NCBI GenBank assembly: GCA_046290435.1 | Contig: JBKAGO010000058.1 | Coordinates: forward strand, 1-53,313 | Reading direction: 5' to 3' | DNA: 53,313 bases | Source of the DNA: CAVQUE01 sp046290435 | GTDB lineage: Bacteria > Actinomycetota > Acidimicrobiia > Acidimicrobiales > UBA8592 | Shown: positions 8,178-16,522 of the stretch, in pieces | Numbering within the stretch: position 1 is the first letter of the stretch | How the letters are laid out: every line of letters begins with the position of its first letter | The notes under the pieces: model-generated | Databases searched by the model: none | What the model was told of the DNA's origin: nothing | The model's input: only the letters and a program-made list of their open reading frames with translations | Program-made: the position numbers and the translations under genes

Positions 8178-9425
8178 ATGATCGAGCGTCTGCAGTGCAC
8201 CGTCCGTGACTACGACTGGGGCGACCCGCTGTTCATCGCCGACCTCCAGGGGCGCGCACCCGACGGTACGCCCGAGGCCGAGCTGTGGATGGGCGCCCAT
8301 CCGGGGGCGCCCAGTGTCGTCGCCTCGTCGGGCCGCCGCCTCGACGAGGTCATCGCCGACGATGCTGCCCAGGTGCTCGGCGCAGAGGTGGCCGAACGGT
8401 TCGGGTCGCTGCCGTTCCTGATGAAGATCCTCGCAGCCGCCGAACCGTTGTCGATCCAGGCGCATCCGTCGCTGGAGCAGGCCCGCAGCGGGTTCGCCCG
8501 CGAGAACGATCTCGGCATCGCGCTCGATGCCCCCACCCGGGTGTATCGCGACGCCAATCACAAGCCCGAGCTCATCTGCGCTCTCACCCCCTTCGAGGCC
8601 AAGTGCGGCTTCCGCGACCTCGACGCCACCCGCGAGCTGATAGCGACGTTGGCCGGCGGCGTGGTGTCGGGCGAGCTCGACGAGCTGCGGGCCCGTGTCG
8701 ACGCCGAGGGCCCGGCGGGCGACGTGCTGGCCGCGACGCTGGCGTGGTTGCTGCGCTCGACGCCGGCCGAGGCTGCGCACCTCGTGGCCGCGGTGGCCGC
8801 AGGGTGCGCCGACATCGTCGACGGCCCGCACGCCCCGGCGGCGCGGTGGGCCGAGCAGATGGCCGTGTCGCACTCCCATGACCCAGGGGTGGTGGTGGCG
8901 CTGCTGTTGAACCACGTTGTGCTGGCGCCGGGTGAGGCGGTGTTCCTCGGGGCCGGCAACCTGCACGCCTACCTGCGCGGCGCGGGCGTCGAGATCATGG
9001 CCAACAGCGACAACGTCGTGCGCGGCGGGCTCACCACCAAACACATCGACGTCGAGGAGCTGCTCCGCGTCGTCGACTGCACCCCCATCGACGCCCCGGT
9101 ACAGCGCCCCGCAGCAGCGGTCCACACCTACGACGCTCCCGTCCCCGAGTTCGCCCTGACCCGCCTCGCCGGCGGCGGCGCCGAGAGCGGGGGATCGACT
9201 GTGGGCGACTCGGGACCGGCTGGGGCCGACTCGGGGCCGGACGCCGTGACGCTGGCGGGCCCGGCGATCGTCGTGGTCACCGACGGCTCGGTCCAGCTGC
9301 GTTCGGGCGAGGGTGCAGGCGCTGACGTCGCGCTCGCCGTCGGCGAGGTGGCCTGGTCGCCCGCCGGGCCACCGCTGTCGATCGCCGGTCCGGGCGAGGC
9401 CTTCGTCGCGACCGTGCCCCGCTGA
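8178..9425 (+). CDS. manA: Mannose-6-phosphate isomerase, class I
   Basis: A 415-residue type I phosphomannose isomerase, interconverting mannose-6-P and fructose-6-P and supplying GDP-mannose for glycans. Zinc and active-site motifs are visible: AEPLSIQAHPSLEQA (QxH), then DANHKPELICALTPFEAKCG (HKPE), and the C-terminal FLGAGNLHAYLRG, EIMANSDNVVRGGLT and TKHIDVEELL. Residues about 325-350 are a Gly/Ser/Asp-rich stretch (ESGGSTVGDSGP...) not typical of the family. The ATG has a GGGGAG ribosome-binding site 8 nt upstream. It is monocistronic and convergent with the MatB-like gene across a 28-bp inverted repeat. Confidence 0.95.
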   Translation: MIERLQCTVRDYDWGDPLFIADLQGRAPDGTPEAELWMGAHPGAPSVVASSGRRLDEVIADDAAQVLGAEVAERFGSLPFLMKILAAAEPLSIQAHPSLEQARSGFARENDLGIALDAPTRVYRDANHKPELICALTPFEAKCGFRDLDATRELIATLAGGVVSGELDELRARVDAEGPAGDVLAATLAWLLRSTPAEAAHLVAAVAAGCADIVDGPHAPAARWAEQMAVSHSHDPGVVVALLLNHVVLAPGEAVFLGAGNLHAYLRGAGVEIMANSDNVVRGGLTTKHIDVEELLRVVDCTPIDAPVQRPAAAVHTYDAPVPEFALTRLAGGGAESGGSTVGDSGPAGADSGPDAVTLAGPAIVVVTDGSVQLRSGEGAGADVALAVGEVAWSPAGPPLSIAGPGEAFVATVPR

Positions 9426-9441
9426 GTTCTCGGAAAGGGCA

Positions 9442-9530
9442 GGGGTCAAGTCGTACTTTCAACCAACTCCAGGTCGTCGAGCCTGGAGGCCGCAGCGTGG
9501 TCGAGTTGGTTGAAAGTACGACTTGACCCC
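9442..9530. repeat. Intergenic palindromic element, copy 1 (28-bp arms)
   Basis: Perfect inverted arms at 9442-9469 and 9503-9530, beginning GGGGTCAAGTCGTACTTTC, with a 33-nt loop holding a smaller CTCCAGG/CCTGGAG stem. The arms are identical to those at 19533-19620. Both copies lie between convergent genes. It could act as a bidirectional terminator, or be a non-autonomous REP/MITE-like unit. Confidence 0.9.
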
Positions 9531-9626
9531 AGTGGTGCCCGAGTCCCGACGGCCTGGCGGGTTGGTCGGCGGCGAGCTGATCGGGAGCTGACTCCACCCC
9601 GCAGCGCCCGCGTTGCCCCTGCCAGG

Positions 9627-11267
9627 TCAGCGGTCGTAGTGGGTGGCGTGGTCGGTGCGGAGCTGGTGTTTCTGGACCTTGCCCATGGTGTTGCGGGGCA
9701 GGGCGTCCACCACGATGAAGGCCTTGGGGTGCTTCATGCGGGCCAGGGAGCGGTCGAGCAGCACCAGGGCGTCGGCGGGATCGAAGGCGCCGTCGGCGAC
9801 GACGAACGCGGTGACGGCCTCGCCGAAGTCGGGGTGGGGGAGGCCCACGACGGCGGACTCGACGACGCTCGCCATGGTGTCGAGGTGCTGTTCGATCTCT
9901 TTGGGGTAGACGTTCTCGCCGCCGGTGATGATCATGTCGCCCGAGCGCCCCTCGAGCGAGAGGCGGCCCTCGTCGTCGAGGGACCCGACGTCGCCGGTGA
10001 CGAACCAGCCGTCGTCGGTGTGGGCCTCGGCCGTGCGGTCGGGCAGGTTCCAGTAGCCGGCGAACAGGTGCGGCCCGCTGATCTCCACCACGCCGGTCTC
10101 GCCCGGCTTGCAGGCCGAGCCGTCGGCGCGGACCCGTAACTCCACGTCGTCGAGCGCGAAGCCGACGGTGCCCGGCACCCGGTCGCCGTCGAGGGGATTG
10201 GTGGTGATGATGCCGGCCTCGGTCATCCCGTAACGCTCGACGATGCGGTGACCGGTGCGGGCCGTGAACCGCTGATGGGTGGCGGTGGTCATCGGCGCCG
10301 AACCCGACGTGAACAGCCGCATCGACGCGCACGTGTCAGCGTTCAGGCGAGGGTCGTCGAGCAGGCGGACGTAGTGGGTGGGCACGCCCATGAACACCGT
10401 CGACGCCGGAAGGGCATCGACCACGGCGTCGACGTCGAAGCGCGGCAGGAACCGCACGTGCGCCGTCGTGGCCAGAGCGCAGTGCAACGCCACGAACAGC
10501 CCGTGGACGTGGAAGATCGGCAGCGCGTGCACGAGGACGTCGTCGGCCGTGAACCCCCAGGCATCGACCAGGGCCCGGGCGTTGGCGACGAGTCCCCGGT
10601 GCGTGAGCATCGCGCCTTTGGGGCGACCGGTGGTGCCCGACGTGTACAGCATCGCCGCCAGATCGTCGGGCCCGCGCCCGGCGGCTGCGACGAGATCGGC
10701 CAGCGCCGCGATTGCGTCGGCACCTGACGCGGCTGACGCGGTACTGCTCGAAGCGGCCGTGACGCCCGAGCCCGCCGCGCCCGGTCCGGCCGAGCCCGAT
10801 GCGCCTGATACAGCCGTGCCCGCACAGCGGGCGTCGTTCGCGGCGTCGGCGAGGGTGCCCGTCCCGTCGGTACCGAGGGTCAGGGTCGGCACCGCGGCGA
10901 GCGTCGCCGGGCGGTCGGCGAGATCGCCGACCACGAGCAGCGACGGCTCGGAGTCCTCGACCATGAATGCGAGTTCGGCCGGTGCGGCGCCCGGATTGAC
11001 GGGCACGAAGACGGCGCCCATGGCGACCGTCGCCAGGTACAGCGCGACGGCTTCGCGGCGCTTGGGCACCTGCACGACCACGCGGTCGCCCGGGCCGACG
11101 CCGGCAGCGGCGAGCGCCGAGGCCGTGGCGACGGTGCGCGCTGCGACCTGGGCGTGGGTCCACGGTTCGCCGCCGGGCAGGTCGAGACAGACCCGGTCGG
11201 CTGCAGCCGCCCAGGAGCGGGTGAGATGGGCGACGATCGAGGGATCGTCGGTGGCGTCGGTGGCCAC
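9627..11267 (-). CDS. Malonyl-CoA synthetase-like (MatB-type) acyl-CoA ligase
   Basis: A 546-residue ANL ligase. The P-loop MLYTSGTTGRPKGAM lies near residues 206-220. LPIFHVHGLFVALH, SGSAPMTTATHQRF, RYGMTEAGI, GDMIITGGENVYPKEIE, RMKHPKAF and PRNTMGKVQK match MatB malonyl/methylmalonyl-CoA synthetases more closely than FadD enzymes. Residues about 150-183 are a Gly/Ala/Ser-rich linker absent from typical members, inserted before the P-loop. Four nt separate it from the AIM24 gene upstream, so they are co-transcribed. It may supply malonyl-CoA or salvage dicarboxylates. Confidence 0.85.
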   Translation of the reverse strand: MATDATDDPSIVAHLTRSWAAAADRVCLDLPGGEPWTHAQVAARTVATASALAAAGVGPGDRVVVQVPKRREAVALYLATVAMGAVFVPVNPGAAPAELAFMVEDSEPSLLVVGDLADRPATLAAVPTLTLGTDGTGTLADAANDARCAGTAVSGASGSAGPGAAGSGVTAASSSTASAASGADAIAALADLVAAAGRGPDDLAAMLYTSGTTGRPKGAMLTHRGLVANARALVDAWGFTADDVLVHALPIFHVHGLFVALHCALATTAHVRFLPRFDVDAVVDALPASTVFMGVPTHYVRLLDDPRLNADTCASMRLFTSGSAPMTTATHQRFTARTGHRIVERYGMTEAGIITTNPLDGDRVPGTVGFALDDVELRVRADGSACKPGETGVVEISGPHLFAGYWNLPDRTAEAHTDDGWFVTGDVGSLDDEGRLSLEGRSGDMIITGGENVYPKEIEQHLDTMASVVESAVVGLPHPDFGEAVTAFVVADGAFDPADALVLLDRSLARMKHPKAFIVVDALPRNTMGKVQKHQLRTDHATHYDR

Positions 11268-11271
11268 GAGG

Positions 11272-11955
11272 TCAGGCGCGGTTCCCGGGGAGGTTGGCGG
11301 CCAGGTAGGAGATGAGCCCCTGCGGGTTGCGGGACTGCATCATGACCTCGCCCGGCCCGGTGAAGACGAACACCAGACCTTCGCCGCTCTTGAGCGAGTT
11401 CATCGTCCCGGCGGAGGCCTTGCGGAGCTCCATCTGCACCGACTCGTCGAACGCGACCATGTGGTTGGTGTCGACGACGACCTGCTGGCCGGCCGGGATG
11501 GTCATGCGATCGATGGCACCATAGGACGACAGTACGACCTCGCCCTGGCCCTCGGCGCGTAGGAGGAACCCGCCCTCGCCGCCGACGAGGTTCTTCACGC
11601 CGCCCCACTTGGTGTCGATCTCGACGGTCTCCTCGGCACACAGGAACGAGCCCCGCTGGATGAACAGGGCGCGGCCCGGTTCGAGGGTGCGCACCACGAG
11701 ATCGCCGGGGAGGTTGGCGGCGACGTCGACCCAGCCGCCCTGGGGTCCGGCGGTCAACTTGGTGATGAACAGCGACTCGCCGCCGAGCACGGAGCGCTTG
11801 AGGCCCTTCATGAGGCCGCCCTCCATCTTGGCTTCGATGCTGACGTCGGCGGCCATGGCCATCATCGCGCCGGCCTCGGCACGGATCGTCTCGGACGGGC
11901 CGAGCAGGGCGCGGGCGACCGAGAAGCTGGGGTTGTGGCGGAGTTGGATTTCCAT
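11272..11955 (-). CDS. AIM24/TIGR00266-family protein
   Basis: A 227-residue single-domain AIM24 protein, a beta-rich TRAP-like fold of poorly known function. Features are NPSFSVARALLGPSETIRAE near the start, GAMMAM, GGESLFITKL, LFIQRGSFLCAEETVEIDTK and the closing GGEGFLLRAEGQG-type and VFVFTGPGEVMMQSRNP segments. A start at 11964 (MTAMEIQ) is also possible; MEIQ is the usual family beginning. It precedes the MatB-like ligase by 4 nt. A 23-bp perfect hairpin lies 39 nt upstream, in its leader. Confidence 0.88.
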   Translation of the reverse strand: MEIQLRHNPSFSVARALLGPSETIRAEAGAMMAMAADVSIEAKMEGGLMKGLKRSVLGGESLFITKLTAGPQGGWVDVAANLPGDLVVRTLEPGRALFIQRGSFLCAEETVEIDTKWGGVKNLVGGEGGFLLRAEGQGEVVLSSYGAIDRMTIPAGQQVVVDTNHMVAFDESVQMELRKASAGTMNSLKSGEGLVFVFTGPGEVMMQSRNPQGLISYLAANLPGNRA

Positions 11956-11993
11956 GGCCGTCATTGTGGCCCATCGCCGCCCCCCTACAACCC

Positions 11994-12044
11994 CGAAATC
12001 TGGGACTTTGCGCGCAGCTGGTGCGCGCAAAGTCCCAGATTTCG
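11994..12044. repeat. Perfect 23-bp inverted repeat in the AIM24 leader
   Basis: Arms 11994-12016 (CGAAATCTGGGACTTTGCGC...) and 12022-12044 are exact complements around a 5-nt loop (GCTGG). It lies in the 381-bp space between two minus-strand genes: after the PIG-L gene and just before the AIM24 start. It could terminate the former or fold in the leader of the latter. Confidence 0.9.
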
Positions 12045-12336
12045 CAGGGGACCAGGGCGGGGGAGAGAGTTTGGCGCCGCCGGCGACGCTGGAGGGGAGG
12101 ACGTCGTCGGCGGCGCCGAGATCGCACGGTCGGGAGGAACCGTGGAGAGCGGCTTCGCTCGTATGACCGACACTTTGGCAGCGGCGGTGTAAGGGCGAGC
12201 GAAAGAGCACAGGACCTCCGCCGAGCGTCCGTTCCGCGTCACGCCATCGGCGCGGGGCGCCGTTCGGGCGAGCCCGCCGTCGAGATGCCGGGAGCCCACT
12301 GGGACGTCGGTGCCCGTCGCGACGTCGAGCGCGCCG
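12045..12336. other. Intergenic stretch without a recognisable gene
   Basis: About 290 bp between the hairpin and the stop of the PIG-L gene. Frames present on the plus strand lack a ribosome-binding site and family similarity. I see no clear promoter or repeat. Confidence 0.4.
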
Positions 12337-13143
12337 TCAGCGGGTGGAGCCCGCCGCCAACCCGTCGAGCAGGTTCGGTGGACCGATGCGTCGGTACCAC
12401 TCGTAGCCGTACACCGCAGCGAACGCCGCCGGCGCCATGCGCATGGCGGTCGAATGCGGCGGGATCTGGCTGGCGTGGGCGGCCATCGCCGCGCGCTTGA
12501 TGTCGAGCATCGAGGTGACGTCGAGTTCGACGTCGACCTCGAGGGTGGCCGAGCCCAGGTCGGTGCCGGCCAGACCGAGCTCGCGCGGATGGTCGGGCAG
12601 GCCCGCCTCGATCACCACGTGGGTCTCGACGAAGTGCAGGTACTCGCGATCGACGGTGGCCTCGTAGAGCGTCGCCGGTGCGGTCAGCTCGGCCACAGCC
12701 CGTCCGATCTCGTGGACCGCTATGTGATCGGGATGGCCGTAGATGCCACGCGGGTCGTAGGTCACCCACACGTCGGGCCCGATGTCGTGGGCCCCGAGCA
12801 ACTCGGCCACCCGGTCGGCCGCGTGGTCGGTGCGCTGGTGCGCGAGGCCGTCGGGGTTCTCGCCGTCGATGCCGGAGTCCTCGAACCCGCAGGCGATCAC
12901 CGTCGCGATCCCCAGGATGGCCGCAGCGCGTTCGGTCTCGATGCGCCTGATGGCGCCAACTGCCCCGCGATCGAATCCGTCGCCGCAGTTGGACGCACCG
13001 AGGCCGTGCTCGCCTCCGGTGGCCATGACGAGCACGACGTGGTGTCCATCCGCGGCGAGGCGGGCCATGGTGCCGGCGGTGAAGATGGCCTCGTCGTCGG
13101 GATGGGCGTGGAAGAACGCGACCGTCTTGGGGCCGGTTGTCAT
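12337..13143 (-). CDS. PIG-L family deacetylase (mycothiol MshB/Mca type)
   Basis: A 268-residue zinc deacetylase related to MshB and mycothiol S-conjugate amidase, which remove the acetyl or acyl group from GlcNAc-Ins adducts. The zinc/catalytic motif AHPDDE is at residues 13-18 and the second zinc motif YGHPDHIAVHE near 135-145. MATGGEHGL and GFEDSGIDG are typical of the actinobacterial clade. It is transcribed with no overlap after the HxlR gene, 20 nt away. Deciding between MshB, Mca and another sugar deacetylase needs a tree. Confidence 0.85.
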   Translation of the reverse strand: MTTGPKTVAFFHAHPDDEAIFTAGTMARLAADGHHVVLVMATGGEHGLGASNCGDGFDRGAVGAIRRIETERAAAILGIATVIACGFEDSGIDGENPDGLAHQRTDHAADRVAELLGAHDIGPDVWVTYDPRGIYGHPDHIAVHEIGRAVAELTAPATLYEATVDREYLHFVETHVVIEAGLPDHPRELGLAGTDLGSATLEVDVELDVTSMLDIKRAAMAAHASQIPPHSTAMRMAPAAFAAVYGYEWYRRIGPPNLLDGLAAGSTR

Positions 13144-13163
13144 GGAGCGGGGATGCCGGTTGC

Positions 13164-13508
13164 TCAGCCGGCGCGGATGCGCCCGGGCCGTTCGGCCGGT
13201 TCTTCGCGCCGGGCCCAGCTCCCGGCGACCTCCTCGAGGGCCTCGATGGCCGGGGTGAGCTCGAGGCCCTTGGAGGTGAGGCCGTAGCAGTTGGTGCCGT
13301 CGAGCTGGCAGCGCTTGACGAGGCCCTCGGCCTCGAGTTCGCCGAGCCGATTGGTGAGTAGACGATCCGACAGTCCCGGCACGTTGGTCTTGATGTCACC
13401 GAAGCGGGCCGGCCCGGCCGCGAGCACCCGCAGGATCACGCCGGTCCAGCGGCGGCCGAGGAGCTCGATGGTGTGATGGAAATGTGGGCAGTAGCGAGGG
13501 TCGGTCAT
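13164..13508 (-). CDS. HxlR-family winged-helix transcriptional regulator
   Basis: A 114-residue DNA-binding protein. It starts YCPHFHHTIELLGRRWTGVI, the HxlR signature with a redox-capable N-terminal Cys. RFGDIKTNVPGLSDRLLTNR is the recognition helix and GLVKRCQLDG is the wing. ATG at 13508. HxlR proteins often sense thiol-reactive or quinone stress. The downstream mycothiol-type deacetylase, in the same direction 20 nt away, fits a detoxification pairing. Confidence 0.9.
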   Translation of the reverse strand: MTDPRYCPHFHHTIELLGRRWTGVILRVLAAGPARFGDIKTNVPGLSDRLLTNRLGELEAEGLVKRCQLDGTNCYGLTSKGLELTPAIEALEEVAGSWARREEPAERPGRIRAG

Positions 13509-13673
13509 GGGTCTCGTCTCTCGGTGCCGCAGCCGGAACTGCGCCGCCGCTGCACGATGGTACTCAGCCCGGCGCATGCGATGTCGGCAAAGTCCCTGGT
13601 CACGCCTCCGGGCAGGTCGTGGAGAGTGTGCCGAGCGGTAGGTTCGGGTCGCGTCTGCGACCGAGGAGTCCCT

Positions 13674-14360
13674 GTGCCCGATCACCCCGAACCCGAAACC
13701 GACGGCGCCGGTGACGATGCCGACGTCGGCTCCGCCGGGGCTTCCGCCGACGGCGTCGGTGCCGTCGCCGACGACCTCGATGAGACCGGGGCGGCCATGG
13801 TCGAGCCGCCGGTGGACGACCCCCGCCCCGACGGGTTGCGCAGCGCCGAGTCGCTGGTGGTGGTCAACACCGGCGACGGCAAGGGCAAGTCGAGCGCCGC
13901 GTTCGGCATCGTGATGCGTTCGGTCGCGCGGGACTGGCCCGTCGCGGTCGTGCAGTTCCTGAAGTCGGGTTCGTGGCAGGTGGGCGAGGAGAAGGTCGGC
14001 CGCCGGCTCGGTGTCGACTGGTGGGCGTTGGGCGAGGGCTTCACCTGGGACAGCGAGGACCTGACCGAGGACCAGGCCGTCGCCCGCGAGGCGTGGCGTC
14101 ACGCCTCCGAGCTGCTGGCGACGGGCAGCCACCGACTCGTCGTGCTCGACGAGATCACCTACCCGATGAACTGGGGTTGGATCGGCACCGACGAGGTCGT
14201 GGCCGCCATCGCCGCCCGCAGCCCGAAGGTCAACGTCGTGGCCACCGGGCGCGACGCGCCGGCGGCGCTGCTCGACGTCGCCGACACCGCTACCGAGATG
14301 CGCGTCATCAAGCACGCATACGACAACGGCATCGTCGCCAAGAAGGGCATCGACTACTGA
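13674..14360 (+). CDS. cobO: Cob(I)yrinic acid a,c-diamide adenosyltransferase
   Basis: A 228-residue BtuR/CobO enzyme that adenosylates cob(I)alamin precursors. The P-loop VVNTGDGKGKSSAAFG begins near residue 62. VVQFLKSGSW, LGEGFTWDSEDL, DEITYPMNWGWI and VVATGRDAP follow in canonical order. The first ~55 residues are an acidic Asp/Ala-rich extension not usual in CobO. GTG start with GAGGAG 5 nt upstream. It is separated from the rest of the cob genes by a minus-strand acetyltransferase. I looked for a B12 riboswitch upstream and found no convincing B12 box. Confidence 0.95.
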   Translation: MPDHPEPETDGAGDDADVGSAGASADGVGAVADDLDETGAAMVEPPVDDPRPDGLRSAESLVVVNTGDGKGKSSAAFGIVMRSVARDWPVAVVQFLKSGSWQVGEEKVGRRLGVDWWALGEGFTWDSEDLTEDQAVAREAWRHASELLATGSHRLVVLDEITYPMNWGWIGTDEVVAAIAARSPKVNVVATGRDAPAALLDVADTATEMRVIKHAYDNGIVAKKGIDY

Positions 14361-14426
14361 GGTCGGGGTCCGGCAGCGGGGCACGGGCAGATGCCGCTGC
14401 TCGTCGACCCGAGCGGCTCGCCGGTA

Positions 14427-14990
14427 CTACCCGGCGTCGCTGGTCCGGTCGTGGCGAAGGATGCTCATGACGATTGCGTCGTGGAACTCGTCGTCCCATT
14501 GCAGGGCCTCACGCAGAACGCCTTCTCGGCGGAAACCGATCTTTTCGTAGACGGCGACCGCACGGGCGTTGAAGGCGAAGACCTCCAGCGAGAGGCGGTT
14601 GACCGGCGGATCGTCGATGCGGTCGAAGACGTGATCGACGGTGAGGCGGGTGGCCTCGGTGCCGAGCCCACGATCGCGGCAGCCGGGCCCGAGCGCGATC
14701 CGGAACCCGCACGACCGGTTGTCGGGATCCCAGTCGTTGATGACGACCTCGCCTGCCCAAGCGCCGCTGCGGCGGTCGACGACGGCGAGGTCGAGGCGGC
14801 CGGGCTGGTCGACACGGCTCGCGCACCAGTGGTCGATCCGGTCCCGGGTGAACCGTGTGTGCGTGCCCGTGAGGCGGATCGCCTCGGGATCGTGCAGGTC
14901 GGCCCACATGGCATCGGCATCGGTGGCCACGATCGGACGAAGGAGGACACGATCGCCCACGATCGTCGGCTTGTCCGCGAAGCTCACCAC
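14427..14990 (-). CDS. GNAT-family N-acetyltransferase (RimJ/RimL-like)
   Basis: A 187-residue acetyltransferase 3 protein. It begins with VGDRVLLRPIVATDADAMWA. The acetyl-CoA loop is in FRIALGPGCRDRGLGTEAT, followed by VNRLSLEVFAFNARAVAVYE and KIGFRREGVLREALQWD. It resembles ribosomal-protein or small-molecule acetyltransferases. It sits antisense to, and between, cobO and cbiZ, so it is probably unrelated to cobalamin. Substrate unknown. Confidence 0.9.
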   Translation of the reverse strand: MVSFADKPTIVGDRVLLRPIVATDADAMWADLHDPEAIRLTGTHTRFTRDRIDHWCASRVDQPGRLDLAVVDRRSGAWAGEVVINDWDPDNRSCGFRIALGPGCRDRGLGTEATRLTVDHVFDRIDDPPVNRLSLEVFAFNARAVAVYEKIGFRREGVLREALQWDDEFHDAIVMSILRHDRTSDAG

Positions 14991-15214
14991 GCCGGCAGGC
15001 TACTTCCGGCACTCGCAGGCCTCGGCGCCGCAGTGCGGGAACGGGGTCGGGCTTCGCGTTCCCGCTCCCGGTCGGTGACACACGGGGTCATCTTCGGCCC
15101 CGAGTGCGGAAGGTTCACGCAGCGCCGCTTCCCGCTACCGTTCGCGGCTTCGGCCAGTCTGGTCCGATCGACGCCGTCGATCGGTCGGCGCAGAACGGAG
15201 GCGACCGCATCACC

Positions 15215-15988
15215 ATGTCCGACGATGGCCCGATGAAGCTGGGCTCGGTCCACGATGTCGGCGTTGCGTCCGTCGTTCCGCAGCTGCACCCGGTCGGCTC
15301 GGTCGACACCAGCGCGGTGCTCTGTTGGTCGTTCGCCTCGGCCGGCGTCGAGAGCCTGTCGTCGGCGCCGGTCGGCGGTGGCCGCGTCTGCATCGACTGG
15401 CTGCTCAACATCGGTGTCGACGCCGACTACGCCCGCACCGATCTCGATGTCCACGCGGCCGAGGTCGCAGCGTCGTTGGGTCTCGGCGGTACCGGTGCGG
15501 CGCTGCTCACGGCGCTCGACGTCGGTCACGTGCAGTCGGTCGTCGACCATGGCCTGCGTGTCGATGCGACCGTCGGGGTCACCCGGCCCACGTGGGCGGC
15601 CGACGTCGATGGTGCCTTCGCTCGCTGGCCGACCGCCGCGTCGTCCACGTCCGGGGGCCCGGCCGGCGAGATCGGGGCGACGGGGTATCGCCCGGGGACG
15701 ATCAACATCGTCGCGCAGCTGCCGGTCGCGTTGACCGACGCCGCTGCGGTCAACGCGGTGATGACCATCACCGAGGCCAAGGCGCAGGCGCTGCTCGAAG
15801 CCGGCGTGCCCGGCACCGGCACGGCATCCGACGCCGTCGTCGTCTGCTGGCCGAGCGCCAGCGGCCACAGTGGCGTCGCCGACCGCGGGCGCGAACCCGA
15901 GGCGTTCGCCGGGCCGCGTTCGGAGTGGGGCGCCCGCCTGGCCCGTGCCACCCACGCTGCGGTCGTCGCCGGACTGGAGCGGCATTGA
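15215..15988 (+). CDS. cbiZ: Adenosylcobinamide amidohydrolase (CbiZ)
   Basis: A 257-residue CbiZ-family enzyme that cleaves the aminopropanol arm of adenosylcobinamide to give adenosylcobyric acid, for salvage or remodelling of foreign corrinoids. The family core is visible: SAPVGGGRVCIDWLLNIGV, then RPGTINIVAQLPVALTDAAA, NAVMTITEAKAQAL and GVPGTGTASDAVVVCWP. I chose the ATG at 15215; a GGAG lies about 15 nt upstream, which is long. It overlaps cobU by 4 nt (TTGA). Together with CobD and CobU it can replace the lower-arm linker before nucleotide-loop assembly. Confidence 0.88.
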   Translation: MSDDGPMKLGSVHDVGVASVVPQLHPVGSVDTSAVLCWSFASAGVESLSSAPVGGGRVCIDWLLNIGVDADYARTDLDVHAAEVAASLGLGGTGAALLTALDVGHVQSVVDHGLRVDATVGVTRPTWAADVDGAFARWPTAASSTSGGPAGEIGATGYRPGTINIVAQLPVALTDAAAVNAVMTITEAKAQALLEAGVPGTGTASDAVVVCWPSASGHSGVADRGREPEAFAGPRSEWGARLARATHAAVVAGLERH

Positions 15989-16500
15989 TCACCCTGGTCA
16001 TCGGGGGAACCCGATCGGGCAAGTCGGTCGTGGCCGAGCGCATCGCCGCCGCGTGCGGCGACGACATCACCTACCTGGCGACGGCGTGGGTCGATCCCGG
16101 CGACGCCGACCACGCGGCCCGCATCGAGGCCCACCGCGACCGCCGGCCGCCGGGCTGGCGGACCATCGAGTGCCCGGCGCCGGGCGACCTCCCGGCGGCA
16201 CTGGCGTCGACACCGGGCCCGGTGCTGGTCGATGCGCTCGGCACGTGGGTGACGTCGCACCCCGACCTGGTCGTCGACGCCCGGCCGTTGCTCGACGCGC
16301 TGGCGGCCCGTCGCGCGGCGACGGTTCTCGTCAGCGAGGAAGTGGGTGCATCGGTGCATCCCGAGAGCGCGATCGGTCGCCGCTTCGTCGATGCGCTCGG
16401 CACGCTCAACCAGCAGGTCGCCGCCATCGCCGATCGAGTGCTGTACGTCGTGGCGGGACGTGCCATCGAGCTGCCGCCCGCAGGGGAGCCCCCGTGTTGA
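15985..16500 (+). CDS. cobU: Adenosylcobinamide kinase/GTP:adenosylcobinamide-P guanylyltransferase
   Basis: A 171-residue bifunctional CobU/CobP. It phosphorylates and then guanylylates adenosylcobinamide. The Walker A loop GGTRSGKSVVAE is at residues 6-17. YLATAWVDPGDADHAARI, HRDRRPPGWRTIE and VLVDALGTWVTSHP follow, with VLVSEEVGASVHPES and GRRFVDALGTLNQQVAA near the end. The start codon is a rare TTG that overlaps the cbiZ stop (TTGA), implying translational coupling. Confidence 0.94.
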   Translation: MITLVIGGTRSGKSVVAERIAAACGDDITYLATAWVDPGDADHAARIEAHRDRRPPGWRTIECPAPGDLPAALASTPGPVLVDALGTWVTSHPDLVVDARPLLDALAARRAATVLVSEEVGASVHPESAIGRRFVDALGTLNQQVAAIADRVLYVVAGRAIELPPAGEPPC

Positions 16501-16522
16501 ACGTGGCCGCGGACGCGCCGAC

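Noticed and set aside
13509..13673. Possible cobalamin riboswitch upstream of cobO
   Set aside because: The region is the right place, but no B12 box or regulatory helix pattern can be seen, and it is only about 165 nt, shared with the divergent HxlR promoter.
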